Shown here piece by piece: positions 44,477 through 56,634 of a stretch of DNA of 64,000 nt; position 1 is the first letter of the stretch; every line of letters begins with the position of its first letter. The notes beneath the pieces are model-generated. The model was not told where the DNA came from, did no database searches, and worked only from the letters and a program-made list of their open reading frames with translations. The stretch comes from Nocardioides aromaticivorans (lineage in GTDB: Bacteria; Actinomycetota; Actinomycetes; Propionibacteriales; Nocardioidaceae): assembly GCF_013408525.1 (NCBI RefSeq), contig NZ_JACBZM010000001.1, positions 806,001-870,000 of the forward strand, given 5' to 3'. Made by a program: the position numbers and the translations under genes.

Positions 44477-44519
44477 CCGGGGGAGGTCGGTCTGCGCCGG
44501 CCTCCCCCGGACTGTGTTT
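44477..44519 (+). terminator. Hairpin between binding-protein gene and ATPase gene
   Basis: Arms CCGGGGGAGGTCGG (44477-44490) and CCGGCCTCCCCCGG (44497-44510) pair over 14 positions with one G-U, loop TCTGCG, followed by ACTGTGTTT. Within one transport operon this should act as a leaky terminator or as a 3' stabiliser of the binding-protein mRNA. Confidence 0.7.
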
Positions 44520-44578
44520 CACCCCTGTTCCACCCCCGGGGATGGCATCCATCCCGTCACTCGGAGAGGATCGCCTCC

Positions 44579-46089
44579 ATGACGCTCGAACTCAGGGGCA
44601 TCACCAAGCGCTTCGGAGCGCTGGTCGCCAACGACCGCATCTCGCTGACCGTCAACGAGGGCGAGATCCACGCGCTCCTCGGTGAGAACGGTGCCGGGAA
44701 GTCGACGCTGATGAACGTCCTCTACGGCCTCTACCAGGCCGACGAGGGCGAGATCCTCCTCGATGGTGCCGAGCTGAAGATGTCGGGCCCCGGCGACGCC
44801 ATGGCGGCCGGCATCGGGATGGTCCACCAGCACTTCATGCTGATCCCCGTGTTCACGGTCGCCGAGAACGTCATGCTCGGCAACGAGGCGACCGGGTTCG
44901 CCGGCACCCTCGACATCGACGCCGCGCGGCAGCGGGTGCGCGAGATCTCCGAGCGGTTCGGGTTCGACGTCGACCCTGACGCCCTCGTCGAGACCCTGCC
45001 CGTCGGCGTCCAGCAGCGCGTCGAGATCATCAAGGCCCTCTCCCGCGACGCCCGCGTCCTCGTCTTCGACGAGCCGACCGCGGTGCTGACCCCGCAGGAG
45101 ACCGACGAGCTCATGGAGATCATGCGCCAGCTCCGCGAGTCGGGAACGGCGATCGTCTTCATCAGCCACAAGCTGCGCGAGGTGCGCGCGATCGCCGACC
45201 GGATCACGGTCATCCGCCGCGGCGCCGTCGTCGGCGAGGCGAGCCCCACCGCGACCAACGCCGAGCTGGCCGCCCTCATGGTGGGCCGGCCGGTCGAGCT
45301 GACCGTGCACAAGGACCCCGCCAAGCCGGGGGCCGACGCGCTCGTCGTCCGCGACCTGCGGGTCAGCGACGACACCGGCCACGTGCACCTCGACGGCATC
45401 AGCTTCTCGATCGCGGCCGGCGAGGTCCTCGGCGTCGCCGGCGTCCAGGGCAACGGCCAGACCGAGCTCACCGAGGCCGTGCTCGGCCTCCAGGCGCACG
45501 TGAAGGGCTCGATCGAGCTCGACGGCCACCAGCTCGTCGGCAAGTCCGTGCGCAAGGTGCTCGACTCCGGCGTCGGCTTCGTGCCCGAGGACCGCCAGGT
45601 CGACGGCCTGGTCAGCAACTTCACCATCGCCGAGAACCTCATGCTCAACCGCTCCCATGGCGGCCCGTTCGTCGGGCTCGGCACCGTCCGCACCAAGGTG
45701 CTGGAGGAGTTCGCCGAGCAGAAGCTCGTCGAGTACGACGTCCGAGCGTCCGGCATCCAGGCGACCGCCGGGCAGCTCTCCGGCGGCAACCAGCAGAAGG
45801 TCGTCGTGGCCCGCGAGCTGTCCCGCGACCTGCGGCTGCTCGTGGCCGCGCAGCCGACCCGCGGCGTCGACGTCGGCTCGATCGAGTTCATCCACAAGCA
45901 GATCGTCGCGACCCGCGACAGCGGCGTACCCGTGCTCCTGGTGTCCACCGAGCTCGACGAGATCGTCGCGCTCTCGGACCGGATCATGGTGCTCTACCGC
46001 GGACAGGTGGTCGGCATCGTCCCGGCCGACACACCGAGGGAGACGCTCGGCCTGATGATGGCCGGCGAGCGGCCGGAAGGAGTCGTCGC

Positions 46090-46093
<4 letters not shown>
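44579..46093 (+). CDS. Nucleoside ABC importer ATP-binding protein (duplicated ATPase)
   Basis: 504 residues with two ABC domains as in RbsA/NupA-type importers. Domain 1 has Walker [14 protein letters not shown] and Walker [14 protein letters not shown]. Its signature [13 protein letters not shown] is the degenerate form usual in this group. Domain 2 has a Walker A changed to [13 protein letters not shown] (no Lys), with a good signature [16 protein letters not shown] and [12 protein letters not shown]. Such asymmetry is normal for the BMP/sugar class. Start ATG at 44579 with GGAGAGG upstream. The stop overlaps the first permease gene (GTGA). Confidence 0.95.
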
Positions 46094-47309
<1,216 letters not shown>

Positions 47310-47313
<4 letters not shown>

Positions 47314-48599
47314 CCACCACCGCCAAGACCCCGATGCCCGTCGTCCCCGACGAGACGCCGGTCGTCGCCACGCGCGGCGCCCTCAAGGCGCCGATCGTGC
47401 TCGGGATCGTGACCTTCCTGCTGGCCCTGCTGCTCGGGTTCAAGGGCGCCGAGGGCGACACCACCTTCCGGCTCGCGACCGACACCGACTTCTTCGAGCT
47501 GCCCGAGGTCGTCGTCCCGTCGAGCGCCGCCTTCGCGACCATGGTGGTGCTGCTGGCGATCATCACCGCGGCGTCCGCGCTGCTGGTGAGCCGCGGGCGT
47601 CGTACCCCCCTCTGGCTGGTGGCGGTCTTCGCCGTGCTGGCCATGACCGGCTTCCTGTGCTGGGCCGCGGCCGGCGAGACGCTGCCGGTCATCGGCCTGC
47701 TGGGCGGCTCCATCGCCCTCGCCGTGCCGCTCGTGTTCGGCGCGCTGGGCGGCGTCCTGGGCGAGCGTGCCGGCGTCGTCAACATCGCCATCGACGGCCA
47801 GCTGCTGTTCGGCGCCTTCGCGGCCGCCATGTTCGGCACGATCACCGGATCGCCGTGGGGCGGCCTCGTCGCGGCCATGCTGGCCGGCGCCCTCGTGGCG
47901 CTGGTGCTCGGCTTCTTCGCGATCACCTACTTCGTCGACCAGGTCATCGTCGGTGTCGTCCTCAACGTGCTCGTCATCGGCATCACCAGCTTCCTCTACG
48001 GCCAGGTGATGACGGAGAACCCCGAGGGCCTCAACGCGCCGGCGCAGTTCGAGCGGATCGCGATCCCCGGCCTCGGCGACATCCCCGTCATCGGCCCGGT
48101 GCTCTTCCGCCAGACGATCCTCGTCTACCTGATGTACGCCGCCGTCGCGCTCGTCGCCTGGGCCCTCTACCGCACCCGCTGGGGCCTGCGCGTCCGCGCG
48201 GTCGGCGAGCACCCGAAGGCCGCCGACACGGTGGGCATCAAGGTCAACCGCACCCGCTACACGACGCTCCTCATCGCCGGCCTGGTCGCCGGCATCGGCG
48301 GGGCGACGTACACCCTGGTCTCGGTGCCGCAGTTCGGCGAGGAGATGACCGACGGCGCGGGCTATATCGCCCTCGCGGCCGTCATCTTCGGGCGCTGGGA
48401 CCCGGTCCGGGCCACCCTGGCGGCGCTGCTCTTCGGCTTCGCGACCAACCTGTCGGGCGTGCTGTCGGTGCTCGGCTCGGCCGTGCCCAGCCAGTTCATG
48501 CTGATGCTGCCGTACGTCGTCACCATCATCGCCGTCGCCGGACTGGTCGGGGCCTCGCGGGCGCCGGCGGCCGACGGGGTGCCGTACCGGAAGGGCTAG
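47310..48599 (+). CDS. Nucleoside ABC importer permease 2
   Basis: 429 residues, same family as the preceding permease. It has GERAGVVNIAIDGQLLFGAF, NVLVIGITSFLYGQV, and the ATPase-contact loop AVGEHPKAADTVGIKVNRTR. An extra N-terminal portion of about 130 residues with several hydrophobic segments (LLALLLGFKGA, VVLLAIITAASALLV, FAVLAMTGFLCWAA) makes it longer than usual. Start GTG at 47310. Last gene of the importer operon; only 8 bases separate its stop from the convergent M20 gene. Confidence 0.95.
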
Positions 48600-48607
48600 C
48601 GGACGCC

Positions 48608-49804
48608 TCAGCCGGCGGCGAGGGCGACCACGGCGACACCGGCGAGCATCTTGGCGCCGTAGCCGATCGCCTGCTCGTCGACCTCGAAGTCGCCCTGGTG
48701 CAGGTCGAAGCGCGCTCCCCCGGGGGTGCGCGTGCCGAGCCGGAACATCGAGCCGGGGACGTCCTCGAGGTACCACCCGAAGTCCTCGCCGCCGAGGCTC
48801 TGCTCGACCTCGGTACGGTGGTGCGGGCCGAGCAGCTCGTCGGCCGCGGTGGTGACCATGGCGGTGCAGACGCCGTCGTTGACGACCGGCGGGACGCCCT
48901 GGAGGTAGTCGACGGTCGCGGTGATGCCGTAGGGCCGGACGATGTCGAGCACCGCCTCGCGCACCACCGGCTCGCACGCAGCCCAGGCGCCCGCCTCGAG
49001 GATCCGGACCGTGCCACTCGCGATGCCGCGGTCGGGGATCACGTTGGGGGCCGAGCCCGCGCGGAGCATGCCCCACACGACGCTGACGCCGGCGCGGGGA
49101 TCCATCCGCCGGCTCAGCACGGCCGGCAGCTCGCTGGTGATCTTCGCCAGCGCGAAGGTCAAGTCGCCGGTCAGGTGGGGGCGCGAGGTGTGCCCGCCGT
49201 TGCCCTCGAGGCGTACGTCGATGCGGTCGGCCGCGCTCGTGATCGGACCGGTGCGCACTCCGATCGCCCCCACGTCGACCGAGGGGTCGCAGTGCAGCGC
49301 GAAGATCCGCTGCACGCCCTCGAGCGCGCCGTGGCTGATCAGGTGCTTCGCGCCGCCGGGCATGACCTCCTCGGCGGGCTGGAAGAGCAGGCGCACCCGT
49401 CCCGCGAGCTGCCCCTGCTGGTGCAGCTCGGCCAGCGCGTGGGCAGCGCCGACGAGCGAGGCGACGTGCACGTCGTGGCCGCACGCGTGCGCGACGCCCT
49501 CGTTCGTGCTGCGCCACGGGTCGGTGGTCAGGTCGTCGACGGGCAGCGCGTCGAGGTCCGCCCGGAGCGCGACGATCGGGCCGCTGTCGCCGAGGTCGGC
49601 GACCAGCCCGCTGCGGGGCGTGCGGGTGAGCCGCCAGCCGGTGCCGTCGAGGCGCTCGGCGACGCGGTCGACGCTCCGCCGCTCCGCCCAGGACAGCTCG
49701 GGGTGCTGGTGGAGGTCCCGGCGGAACGCGACCAGCTCGTCGTCGTACTTGTCGACGACGGCGGCGACGAGCGCCAGCAGGTCGGAGGTCTCACGCAGGT
49801 CCAC
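48608..49804 (-). CDS. M20-family amidohydrolase (AmiA1/AmiB1-like)
   Basis: 398 residues of the M20D peptidase family (hippurate/indoleacetyl-amino-acid hydrolase-like). Metal-binding motifs: DLHQHPELSWAE at the N-terminus, ALRADLDALPV, HACGHDVHVASL (Cys and His ligands), FQPAEEVMPGGA (Glu-Glu), and LHCDPSVDVG; SLGGEDFGWYL closes the site. Probably deacylates N-acyl-amino acids. Homologues amiA1/amiB1 sit next to deoD in M. tuberculosis. Start GTG at 49804 (a TTG lies one codon upstream); TAGGCT (49811-49816, minus strand) is six bases upstream. Confidence 0.92.
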   Translation of the reverse strand: MDLRETSDLLALVAAVVDKYDDELVAFRRDLHQHPELSWAERRSVDRVAERLDGTGWRLTRTPRSGLVADLGDSGPIVALRADLDALPVDDLTTDPWRSTNEGVAHACGHDVHVASLVGAAHALAELHQQGQLAGRVRLLFQPAEEVMPGGAKHLISHGALEGVQRIFALHCDPSVDVGAIGVRTGPITSAADRIDVRLEGNGGHTSRPHLTGDLTFALAKITSELPAVLSRRMDPRAGVSVVWGMLRAGSAPNVIPDRGIASGTVRILEAGAWAACEPVVREAVLDIVRPYGITATVDYLQGVPPVVNDGVCTAMVTTAADELLGPHHRTEVEQSLGGEDFGWYLEDVPGSMFRLGTRTPGGARFDLHQGDFEVDEQAIGYGAKMLAGVAVVALAAG

Positions 49805-49823
49805 CAAGCCAGCCTATCCGGGG

Positions 49824-50804
49824 TCAGGCGTCGTAGGCGGCGAGGATCCGGTCGGCGGCCAGCGGCGCGCTCAGGTCGCCCGAGAGCACGGCGGCGCGAA
49901 CCTCGTCCTGGACGGCGCGCACGCCGGCGTGGTGGCGCAGCCGCTGGTCCAGCTCGTCGCGGACCAGCGCCCACGTGAAGTCGAGCTGCTGCTCGGCGCG
50001 CTTGCGGGCGAGACCGTCGGCGCCGAGGCGCTCGCGATGGCGCAGCACCTCGCCCCAGACGATGTCGAGGTCCTTGTTGTACAGGCCCGAGTAGGTGACG
50101 ACCGGCGGCGCGGCGGCCGAGCCGCGCACCAGCTTGAGCGCCCCGAAGAGCTCCCGGGCAGCCACCCGCGCAGCCATCTCCTGCTCCCCGTCATCGGCCT
50201 TGTTCACCGCGATCACGTCGGTGATCTCGAGGATGCCCTTCTTGATGCCCTGGAGCTGGTCGCCGGTGCGGGCGATCGTCAGGAACAGGAAGGTGTCGAC
50301 CATCCCCGCGACCGTGACCTCGGACTGGCCGACGCCGACGGTCTCGACCAGCACGACGTCGTACCCGGCGGCCTCGACGATGGTCATCGCCTGCGCGGTC
50401 GCGCGTGCGACACCGCCGAGCGTGCCCTCGCTGGGGCTGGGCCGGATGTAGGCGTTCGGGTCGACCGAGAGCCGCGCCATCCGGGTCTTGTCGCCGAGGA
50501 CCGATCCCCCCGTGCGGACCGAGCTCGGGTCCACCGCGAGGACCGCGACCTTGTGCCCCTCGGCGGTCAGGTTGGTGCCCAGCGCCTCGATCGTCGTCGA
50601 CTTCCCGACGCCGGGCACGCCGGAGATGCCGACCCGGATCGCGTTGCCGGCATGGGGCGCCAGCTGGGCGAGCAGGTCGCGGGCGAGCTCGCGGTGGGCG
50701 GGCTTGCGGGACTCGACGAGCGTGATCGCCCGCGAGACCTGGGCGCGCTTGCCCGCGAGCACTCCCTCGACGAGTGCCGCCACCTGCTCCGCTCCACTGA
50801 CCAC
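49824..50804 (-). CDS. meaB: MeaB-type G-protein chaperone of methylmalonyl-CoA mutase
   Basis: 326 residues. G1 is GISGVPGVGKSTT, followed by VLAVDPSSVRTGGSVLGDKTRM (parts AVDPSSVRTGGS and LGDKTRM), DVVLVETVGVGQSE, G4 NKADDGEQ and TYSGLYNKD. It guards the B12 mutase against inactivation and helps exchange damaged cofactor. The C-terminal helices (LDFTWALVRDELDQRL) form the dimer arm. Start GTG at 50804, 9 bases after the mutB stop, so it belongs to the mutA-mutB-meaB operon. Confidence 0.96.
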   Translation of the reverse strand: MVSGAEQVAALVEGVLAGKRAQVSRAITLVESRKPAHRELARDLLAQLAPHAGNAIRVGISGVPGVGKSTTIEALGTNLTAEGHKVAVLAVDPSSVRTGGSVLGDKTRMARLSVDPNAYIRPSPSEGTLGGVARATAQAMTIVEAAGYDVVLVETVGVGQSEVTVAGMVDTFLFLTIARTGDQLQGIKKGILEITDVIAVNKADDGEQEMAARVAARELFGALKLVRGSAAAPPVVTYSGLYNKDLDIVWGEVLRHRERLGADGLARKRAEQQLDFTWALVRDELDQRLRHHAGVRAVQDEVRAAVLSGDLSAPLAADRILAAYDA

Positions 50805-50813
50805 GGCGCGAGC

Positions 50814-52961
50814 TCAGTGACCGAGCTGCTGCGAGAGGTCCTCGAGGAGCTCCAGCGCGGACTCGGCGATGACCGTGCCCGGCAGGAACACCGCAGCCGC
50901 GCCCATCTCCTTGAGCGTCGGCACGTCGTCGGGCGGGATCACGCCGCCGATGACGATCATGATGTCGCCGCGGCCCTGCTCCTCCAGCGCCTTCCTCAGC
51001 GCCGGGAGGAGGGTCAGGTGGCCGGCCGCCAGCGACGAGACGCCGACGATGTGGACGTCCGCGTCGACGGCCTGCTGGGCGACCTCCTCCGGCGTGGAGA
51101 ACAGCGGCCCCACGTCGACGTTGAAGCCGAGGTCGGCGAAGGCCGAGACGACGACCTTCTGGCCGCGGTCGTGACCGTCCTGGCCCATCTTGGCGACGAG
51201 GATGCGCGGGCGACGGCCCTCGTCCTCCTCGAACTTCGCCGTCGCGGCCAGCACGGCCGCGGCGGCATCGTCGTTGCCGACCTCGCTCTTGTACACGCCC
51301 GAGATCGTACGGATCACCGCCTGGTGGCGGCCGTAGACCTTCTCCAGCGCGTCGGAGATCTCGCCGACCGTGGCCTTGTTGCGGGCCGCGGCGACCGCGA
51401 GGTCGAGCAGGTTGCCGTCGCCGGTGTCGGCGGATCGGGTGAGCGCCTCGAGGGCCGCCTCGACGTCGCCCTGGTCGCGCTCGGCGCGCAGCCGCTCGAG
51501 CTTGGCGACCTGCTGGCGGTAGACCTCGTCGTTGTCGACCTTGAGGACCTCGAGCGGGTCCTCGGCCGGCAGCCGGAAGGTGTTGACGCCGATGACCTTC
51601 TGGGCGCCCGAGTCGATCCGCGCCTGGGTGCGGGCGGCGGCCTCCTCGATGCGCATCTTCGGGATGCCCTGCTCGATCGCGGCGGCCATGCCGCCGGCGG
51701 CCTCGGCCTCCTGGATGTGCGCCCAGGCGCGCTCCGCGAGGTCGTGGGTCAGCTTCTCCACGTAGTAGGAGCCGGCCCACGGGTCGATCGAGAAGGTGGT
51801 GCCGCTCTCCTGCTGCAGCAGCAGCTGGGTGTTGCGCGCGATCCGGGCCGAGAAGTCGGTCGGCAGCGCGATCGCCTCGTCGAGGGCGTTGGTGTGCAGC
51901 GACTGGGTGTGGCCCTGGGTCGCGGCCATCGCCTCGATGGCCGTGCGGCCGACGTTGTTGAAGACGTCCTGCGCGGTGAGCGACCAGCCCGAGGTCTGCG
52001 AGTGCGTGCGCAGCGACAGCGACTTCGGGTTCTGCGGGTCGAACTGGCGGACCAGGCGCGACCAGAGGGCCCGGGCCGCGCGCATCTTCGCGACCTCCAT
52101 GTAGAAGTTCATGCCGATCGCCCAGAAGAAGGACAGGCGCGGCGCGAACTGGTCGATGGTCAGGCCCGACTCGAGGCCGGCGCGGATGTACTCGACACCG
52201 TCGGCGAGCGTGTAGGCGAGCTCGAGGTCGGCGGTCGCCCCGGCCTCCTGCATGTGATAGCCGGAGATCGAGATCGAGTTGAAGCGCGGCATCCGCTGGC
52301 TGGTGAACGCGAAGATGTCGGAGATGATCCGCATCGACGGCGTCGGCGGGTAGATGTAGGTGTTGCGGACCATGAACTCCTTGAGGATGTCGTTCTGGAT
52401 GGTCCCGCTGAGCTGCTCCGGCTTCACCCCCTGCTCCTCGGCCGCGGCGATGTAGAGCGCGAGCACCGGCAGGACCGCGCCGTTCATCGTCATCGACACC
52501 GACATCTGGTCGAGCGGGATGCCGTCGAACAGGGTCCGGGTGTCGTAGATCGAGTCGATCGCCACGCCGGCCATGCCGACGTCGCCGCGCACGCGCGGGT
52601 GGTCGGAGTCGTAGCCGCGGTGGGTCGCGAGGTCGAAGGCGACCGAGAGGCCCTTCTGGCCGGCCGCGAGGTTGCGGCGGTAGAAGGCGTTGGACTCCTC
52701 GGCGGTGGAGAAGCCGGCGTACTGCCGGATCGTCCACGGCTGCGTGGTGTACATCGTCGGGTAGGGCCCGCGCAGGAACGGGCTCAGGCCCGGGAAGGTG
52801 TCGAGCGCGTCGAGGCCGGCGAGGTCGTCGGGGCCGTAGGACGGCTTGATCTCGATGCCCTCGGGGCTCTTCCAGCCCTCGGCGACCGGCAGGTCGGGCG
52901 CGGCGGCCGCGGCCCGGTCGGAGGCCAGCGGGAGGCCCGCGAAGCTCTTGGGGATGGTCAT
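50814..52961 (-). CDS. mutB: Methylmalonyl-CoA mutase large (catalytic) subunit
   Basis: 715 residues. The TIM-barrel part has the substrate segment [23 protein letters not shown] (parts [12 protein letters not shown] and [13 protein letters not shown]), [12 protein letters not shown], and [14 protein letters not shown]. The C-terminal B12-binding domain has the lower-ligand motif [13 protein letters not shown] plus [14 protein letters not shown] [13 protein letters not shown] and GGVIPPDD. It interconverts succinyl-CoA and methylmalonyl-CoA for propionate/odd-chain and branched-amino-acid metabolism. The ATG at 52961 overlaps the mutA stop by 4 bases. Confidence 0.98.
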   Translation of the reverse strand: MTIPKSFAGLPLASDRAAAAAPDLPVAEGWKSPEGIEIKPSYGPDDLAGLDALDTFPGLSPFLRGPYPTMYTTQPWTIRQYAGFSTAEESNAFYRRNLAAGQKGLSVAFDLATHRGYDSDHPRVRGDVGMAGVAIDSIYDTRTLFDGIPLDQMSVSMTMNGAVLPVLALYIAAAEEQGVKPEQLSGTIQNDILKEFMVRNTYIYPPTPSMRIISDIFAFTSQRMPRFNSISISGYHMQEAGATADLELAYTLADGVEYIRAGLESGLTIDQFAPRLSFFWAIGMNFYMEVAKMRAARALWSRLVRQFDPQNPKSLSLRTHSQTSGWSLTAQDVFNNVGRTAIEAMAATQGHTQSLHTNALDEAIALPTDFSARIARNTQLLLQQESGTTFSIDPWAGSYYVEKLTHDLAERAWAHIQEAEAAGGMAAAIEQGIPKMRIEEAAARTQARIDSGAQKVIGVNTFRLPAEDPLEVLKVDNDEVYRQQVAKLERLRAERDQGDVEAALEALTRSADTGDGNLLDLAVAAARNKATVGEISDALEKVYGRHQAVIRTISGVYKSEVGNDDAAAAVLAATAKFEEDEGRRPRILVAKMGQDGHDRGQKVVVSAFADLGFNVDVGPLFSTPEEVAQQAVDADVHIVGVSSLAAGHLTLLPALRKALEEQGRGDIMIVIGGVIPPDDVPTLKEMGAAAVFLPGTVIAESALELLEDLSQQLGH

Positions 52962-54688
52962 GCCAGCTTCTCCCTCGTGGCGGTCAGGAACGCCAGGGCG
53001 TCCACGCCCATGGCAGCGGCGTCGTCGACCTCCGCGTCCACGGCGTCGGGCTTGCCGGCGATGATCACGTGCTGGGCGCCCGCCTCGCGGAGCGCCGCGA
53101 CGGCCGCCGCGCCCCACTCACCGTAGGCGGCGTCGGTGCCGGCGAGGCACACCACCGCCTGCCCGGTGTACGACGCCAGCAGGTCCTCGACACCGGACGT
53201 CGGCCCCGCGGCCTCGACCGCGATGCCACCGGCGGCGAACAGGTTGCTGATGAAGGTCGCCCGGGCGGTGTGCTGGGCGATGGAGCCCAGCGTCGCCAGG
53301 AAGACCGGCTGCGCGGCCGGCTCGTCGCGCAGCGCCTCGAAGGAGGCGCCGTAGCGGCGGACCCGGTCGTTGAGCGGGTCGGCGGCGCGCTCGGGCAGCG
53401 TCTCGGCGAGGTTCGGGAACTCGCTGACGCCGGTCAGCGGGCGCTTGCGGCGGGCGATGTCGGCCTCGCGCTTCGCGACCACCGCGGCGATGCGCTCGCG
53501 GAACGGGTCGAAGTCGTGACCGCTCTCCCACTCCTGCTCGAGCCGCTGGAACTCCGCCCAGCCCGCCTCGGCGAGGTCGGTCGTCAGCTGCTCGACGGCG
53601 TAGGCGCCGCCGGCCGGGTCGGCGACCGCGGCCACGTGGGACTCGTCGATGAGCAGGTGGTTGACGTTGCGGGCGATGCGGCGACCGAAGCCGTCCGGCA
53701 GGCCGTTGGCGCTGTCGAAGGGCAGCACGGTGACGGCGTCCGCGCCACCGACGCCGGCGGCGAAGGCCGCGACGGTGCCGCGCAGCATGTTGACGTAGGG
53801 GTCGTACTTGCTGAGCATCGGCCGGCTGGTCACGGCGTGCTGGCGCTGGCCGGTCGCGGTCGCGCCGCTGAGCTCGAGCACCCGCGCCCACAGCACCCGG
53901 GCGGCACGCAGCTTGGCGATCGTCGGGAACTGCTCGTCGGTGGCGGCGTACCGGAACTCGACCTGGGCGGCGGCCTGGTCGACCGTGAGGCCGTGGTCGG
54001 TCAGCCAGCGCAGGTAGGCGACGCCGGCGGCGAGCGACCAGCCCAGCTCCTGTGCGTCGCTGGCGCCGAGGTCGTGGGCAGCCGTGGCGTCGACGACGAT
54101 GGCGCGGATGTCGTGCTGGTCGGCCTTGCGGGCCAGCGTCTGCAGCTCGGCGACGGCCTCGTCGACGGCGATCGGGATGTCGCGCAGCATGACGCCGAGC
54201 GGGTCGATCCCGAGGTTGCTGTCCGGGTGCTTCGCACCGGGCAGCGCGAGGAAGGCCTCGGCCACCTGCGTGGTCGCCGACGGGGCGTCGAGCACGACGG
54301 GCGCGAGGTCGAGAAGGACGTTGGCCAGCGTGGCGGCGACGTCGGTGGACTCGTCCGCGGCCAGCCACAGGCTGGTGACGCCGCCGTCGAGATCGACCAG
54401 TGCGGCCTCGTTGGCGAGCTTGGCGTCGGGGCCGCTCACCAGGCTCCGGATGTCCCACGCACCCTGGCGGGTGGGCCGGACCGGGCTGGTCGCGCCACCG
54501 GGCAGGCCGAGCGGGGTGATGCCGATGCCGTCGAGCGTGGTGCGGGTGAGCTTCTCCCACACCGCGCCGTCGGGGTCGTTGTCGCCGAGCTTGCGGGACT
54601 TGCGCAGCACGGCGGCGGTGGCGGCCTCCCAGTCGGCGCGCGTGTGCGCGTCCTCGGGTTGCGCCAGCGTCAGGGGCGAGTCAGTCAC
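52958..54688 (-). CDS. mutA: Methylmalonyl-CoA mutase small subunit
   Basis: 576 residues, a mutase homologue without the DxHxxG cobalamin ligand in its C-terminal Rossmann domain (there [11 protein letters not shown] and VIIAGKPD), as expected for the non-catalytic MutA chain. [20 protein letters not shown] and [19 protein letters not shown] are shared with mutase barrels. Start GTG at 54688 ([12 protein letters not shown]); TAGTCT (54697-54702, minus strand) lies eight bases upstream. First gene of the mutA-mutB-meaB operon. Confidence 0.95.
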   Translation of the reverse strand: MTDSPLTLAQPEDAHTRADWEAATAAVLRKSRKLGDNDPDGAVWEKLTRTTLDGIGITPLGLPGGATSPVRPTRQGAWDIRSLVSGPDAKLANEAALVDLDGGVTSLWLAADESTDVAATLANVLLDLAPVVLDAPSATTQVAEAFLALPGAKHPDSNLGIDPLGVMLRDIPIAVDEAVAELQTLARKADQHDIRAIVVDATAAHDLGASDAQELGWSLAAGVAYLRWLTDHGLTVDQAAAQVEFRYAATDEQFPTIAKLRAARVLWARVLELSGATATGQRQHAVTSRPMLSKYDPYVNMLRGTVAAFAAGVGGADAVTVLPFDSANGLPDGFGRRIARNVNHLLIDESHVAAVADPAGGAYAVEQLTTDLAEAGWAEFQRLEQEWESGHDFDPFRERIAAVVAKREADIARRKRPLTGVSEFPNLAETLPERAADPLNDRVRRYGASFEALRDEPAAQPVFLATLGSIAQHTARATFISNLFAAGGIAVEAAGPTSGVEDLLASYTGQAVVCLAGTDAAYGEWGAAAVAALREAGAQHVIIAGKPDAVDAEVDDAAAMGVDALAFLTATREKLA

Positions 54689-54730
54689 GAGCGACAAGAC
54701 TATCCGTGACATGACCACTGTCACCGTGCG

Positions 54731-54741
54731 TGTGAGATATG
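54731..54741 (+). promoter_or_regulatory. TGTGAGATATG element (copy 1) upstream of the glycosyltransferase
   Basis: The 11-mer TGTGAGATATG in the 183-base region between mutA and the glycosyltransferase gene recurs, inverted, upstream of sdhC (63229-63239). In both places a CTACCGG ... AGTAGCG segment follows within 45 bases. TGTGA is also the left half of CRP/GlxR-type sites (TGTGA-N6-TCACA); the right half here is poor (TCCGA). Either a shared activator site or chance. Confidence 0.3.
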
Positions 54742-54871
54742 TCCGACTACCGGGCAGTAGCGTCCCGGCGCTCGGACGGGCCCGGAGCGGGTCGCGACGA
54801 ACGCCGAGCGTTCACCCGACCGCAACCCGCAGCCCGCGGTCCCGCAACGTCGCCGCCCCACCGTGGTGGAC

Positions 54872-55918
54872 ATGAGGATCCTCCTGGCCACCGAGAGCTT
54901 CTACCCGGCCGTCGACAGCACGACCACCACGCTCAAGGCGACGGTGGACCGCCTCGTCGACCTCGGCCACGCGGTGCGGATCGTCGCCCCCGGCCCGGGC
55001 CTGGGCAGCTACCGCGGCTGCGACGTCGTCCGCGTGCGCCCGCTCGAGCCGACCGGCGCGCAGGTGCGCGAGGCGATCGAGTCCTTCGGCGCCGACGTCG
55101 TCCAGGCCCACTCGCCCCGCAACGTGGGCCGCAAGGCGCTCAAGCACGCAGCGCGCCTCGGCGTGCCGAGCGTCGCCGTCGAGCAGTCCGCGGTCCTCGA
55201 CCTCGCCGCCGACTACTGGCGGGCCAGGATCGCCGACCGCGCCGACCGCGTGCTGGTCACGTCGCGCTGGATGGTCGAGCGCGCCGCCGAGCTCGGCGTC
55301 GAGGCGTCGCTGTGGGAGCCCGGCGTCGACAGCCGGGCCTTCAACCCGACGCTGCGCGACCCGTGGCTGCACGCCTCGTGGTCGAAGGCCGGCTCCCGCG
55401 AGGGCGGGCGCGTGGTCGTCGGCTTCGTGGGCGGCCTCCACAAGCCCGCAGGCGTACGACGCCTCGCCGACGTCGCGCGGATCCCCGGCACCCGCCTCGT
55501 GGTGATCGGGGACGGGCCCGAGCGCGAGTGGCTGGCCCGCCGCGTACCCGGTGCCCGGTTCACCGGCCCGCTGTCGATCGGCGACCTGACGGTCGCGATG
55601 CCGACCCTCGACGTCCTGGTCCACCCCGGCGAGCACGAGACCGACTGCCACGCGCTGCGCGAGGCCGCCGCGTCCGGCGTCCCGGTGGTCGCGCCGCGCG
55701 CCGGTGGGGCCCGCGACGTCGTCGCCCACCTCGAGACCGGGGTGCTGCACGAGCCCGGCGACGGGCGCGACCTGGTCCGCGCGGTGAGCGCCGTCGTCGC
55801 CGACCCGCACCGCCACCTGATGGGCGCGGCGGGCCGCGAGCGCGTGCTGCGTCGTACGTGGGCGGACGCGGTCGACGAGCTGGTCGCCGAGCACCTGCCG
55901 GTCGCCGCCGGCGTCTGA
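54872..55918 (+). CDS. Family 4 glycosyltransferase
   Basis: 348 residues with a GT-B fold. The N-terminal ILLATESFYPAVDSTTTTL is the acceptor-domain loop seen in mannosyl/glucosyl transferases. In the C-terminal donor domain GFVGGLHKPAGVRRL, VVIGDGPEREWL and the EX7E region HETDCHALREAAASGVPV are typical. Sugar and acceptor are unknown (lipid, glycan or small thiol). ATG at 54872 is used; a GTG at 54863 would add three residues. No obvious operon partner. Confidence 0.92.
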   Translation: MRILLATESFYPAVDSTTTTLKATVDRLVDLGHAVRIVAPGPGLGSYRGCDVVRVRPLEPTGAQVREAIESFGADVVQAHSPRNVGRKALKHAARLGVPSVAVEQSAVLDLAADYWRARIADRADRVLVTSRWMVERAAELGVEASLWEPGVDSRAFNPTLRDPWLHASWSKAGSREGGRVVVGFVGGLHKPAGVRRLADVARIPGTRLVVIGDGPEREWLARRVPGARFTGPLSIGDLTVAMPTLDVLVHPGEHETDCHALREAAASGVPVVAPRAGGARDVVAHLETGVLHEPGDGRDLVRAVSAVVADPHRHLMGAAGRERVLRRTWADAVDELVAEHLPVAAGV

Positions 55919-55945
55919 GCGGGCTCGTGTCTGGGCGGGCTGGCG

Positions 55946-56593
55946 TCAGGTCGCGACGATCCCGACCACGAGGTTGATCGTGGTGGCGAGGATCGCGGCG
56001 CCGAAGACGTACGAGATCAGGCAGTGCCGCAGCACGACCGCGCGGATCGCCGCGCTCTGCACGCTCGTGTCGGAGACCTGGTAGGTCATGCCGAGGTTGT
56101 AGCTGAAGTAGAGGAAGTCGCGGAACGCGGGCGGCTCGGACCCGTCCGCCGGGGCGTTGAAGTCGATGCCGCCCGGCGTGCCGGAGTAGTACAGGTGCGC
56201 GTAGCGGGTCGCGTACATCAGGTGCAGCGACGCCCACGCCACGAAGACCCCACCCAGCGCCACGGCCGCGTCGGCGCGCCCGGCGACGTCGGACCCGACG
56301 AGCAGCAGCGCGACCACGCCGCCGAGGCCGCCCAGGGCCGCCGCCCCGACGACGACCTCGTCCACGCCGGGACTCAGGTCCTCGTGGGTCGCGTTGACGC
56401 GGGTGGCATCGGCGTCCATCGGCCAGAGCACGGTCCAGCCGAAGACCACGTAGACCGTGCCGGCGACCGCGATCGCCAGGAGCACCCCGAGCTGGACCTC
56501 GACGAGGGAGCCGAGCACCGCGGCCGTCGTACCGGCGAGGACGGCGGAGAGCAGGCGCGGCCAGGCCGTCGCGGCCAACGGAGGACGCTTCAC
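55946..56593 (-). CDS. DUF1345 membrane protein
   Basis: 215 residues with about five membrane segments. The DUF1345 landmarks are readable: [38 protein letters not shown] (parts [13 protein letters not shown] and [10 protein letters not shown]) and [14 protein letters not shown]. Function unknown for the whole family. Start GTG at 56593, with TAGGCT (56601-56606, minus strand) seven bases upstream. Divergent from the LysR gene; the gap is only 41 bases, so the two promoters must interfere. Confidence 0.88.
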   Translation of the reverse strand: MKRPPLAATAWPRLLSAVLAGTTAAVLGSLVEVQLGVLLAIAVAGTVYVVFGWTVLWPMDADATRVNATHEDLSPGVDEVVVGAAALGGLGGVVALLLVGSDVAGRADAAVALGGVFVAWASLHLMYATRYAHLYYSGTPGGIDFNAPADGSEPPAFRDFLYFSYNLGMTYQVSDTSVQSAAIRAVVLRHCLISYVFGAAILATTINLVVGIVAT

Positions 56594-56634
56594 GCTGCCG
56601 AGCCTAGGCGCCGGGGAGCCTTAGGGTGAGCGCC

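Noticed and set aside
48942..53126. Open frame of about 1390 codons on the plus strand across the M20 gene, meaB and mutB
   Set aside because: It is a shadow of three well-identified minus-strand genes; no motifs, biased composition.
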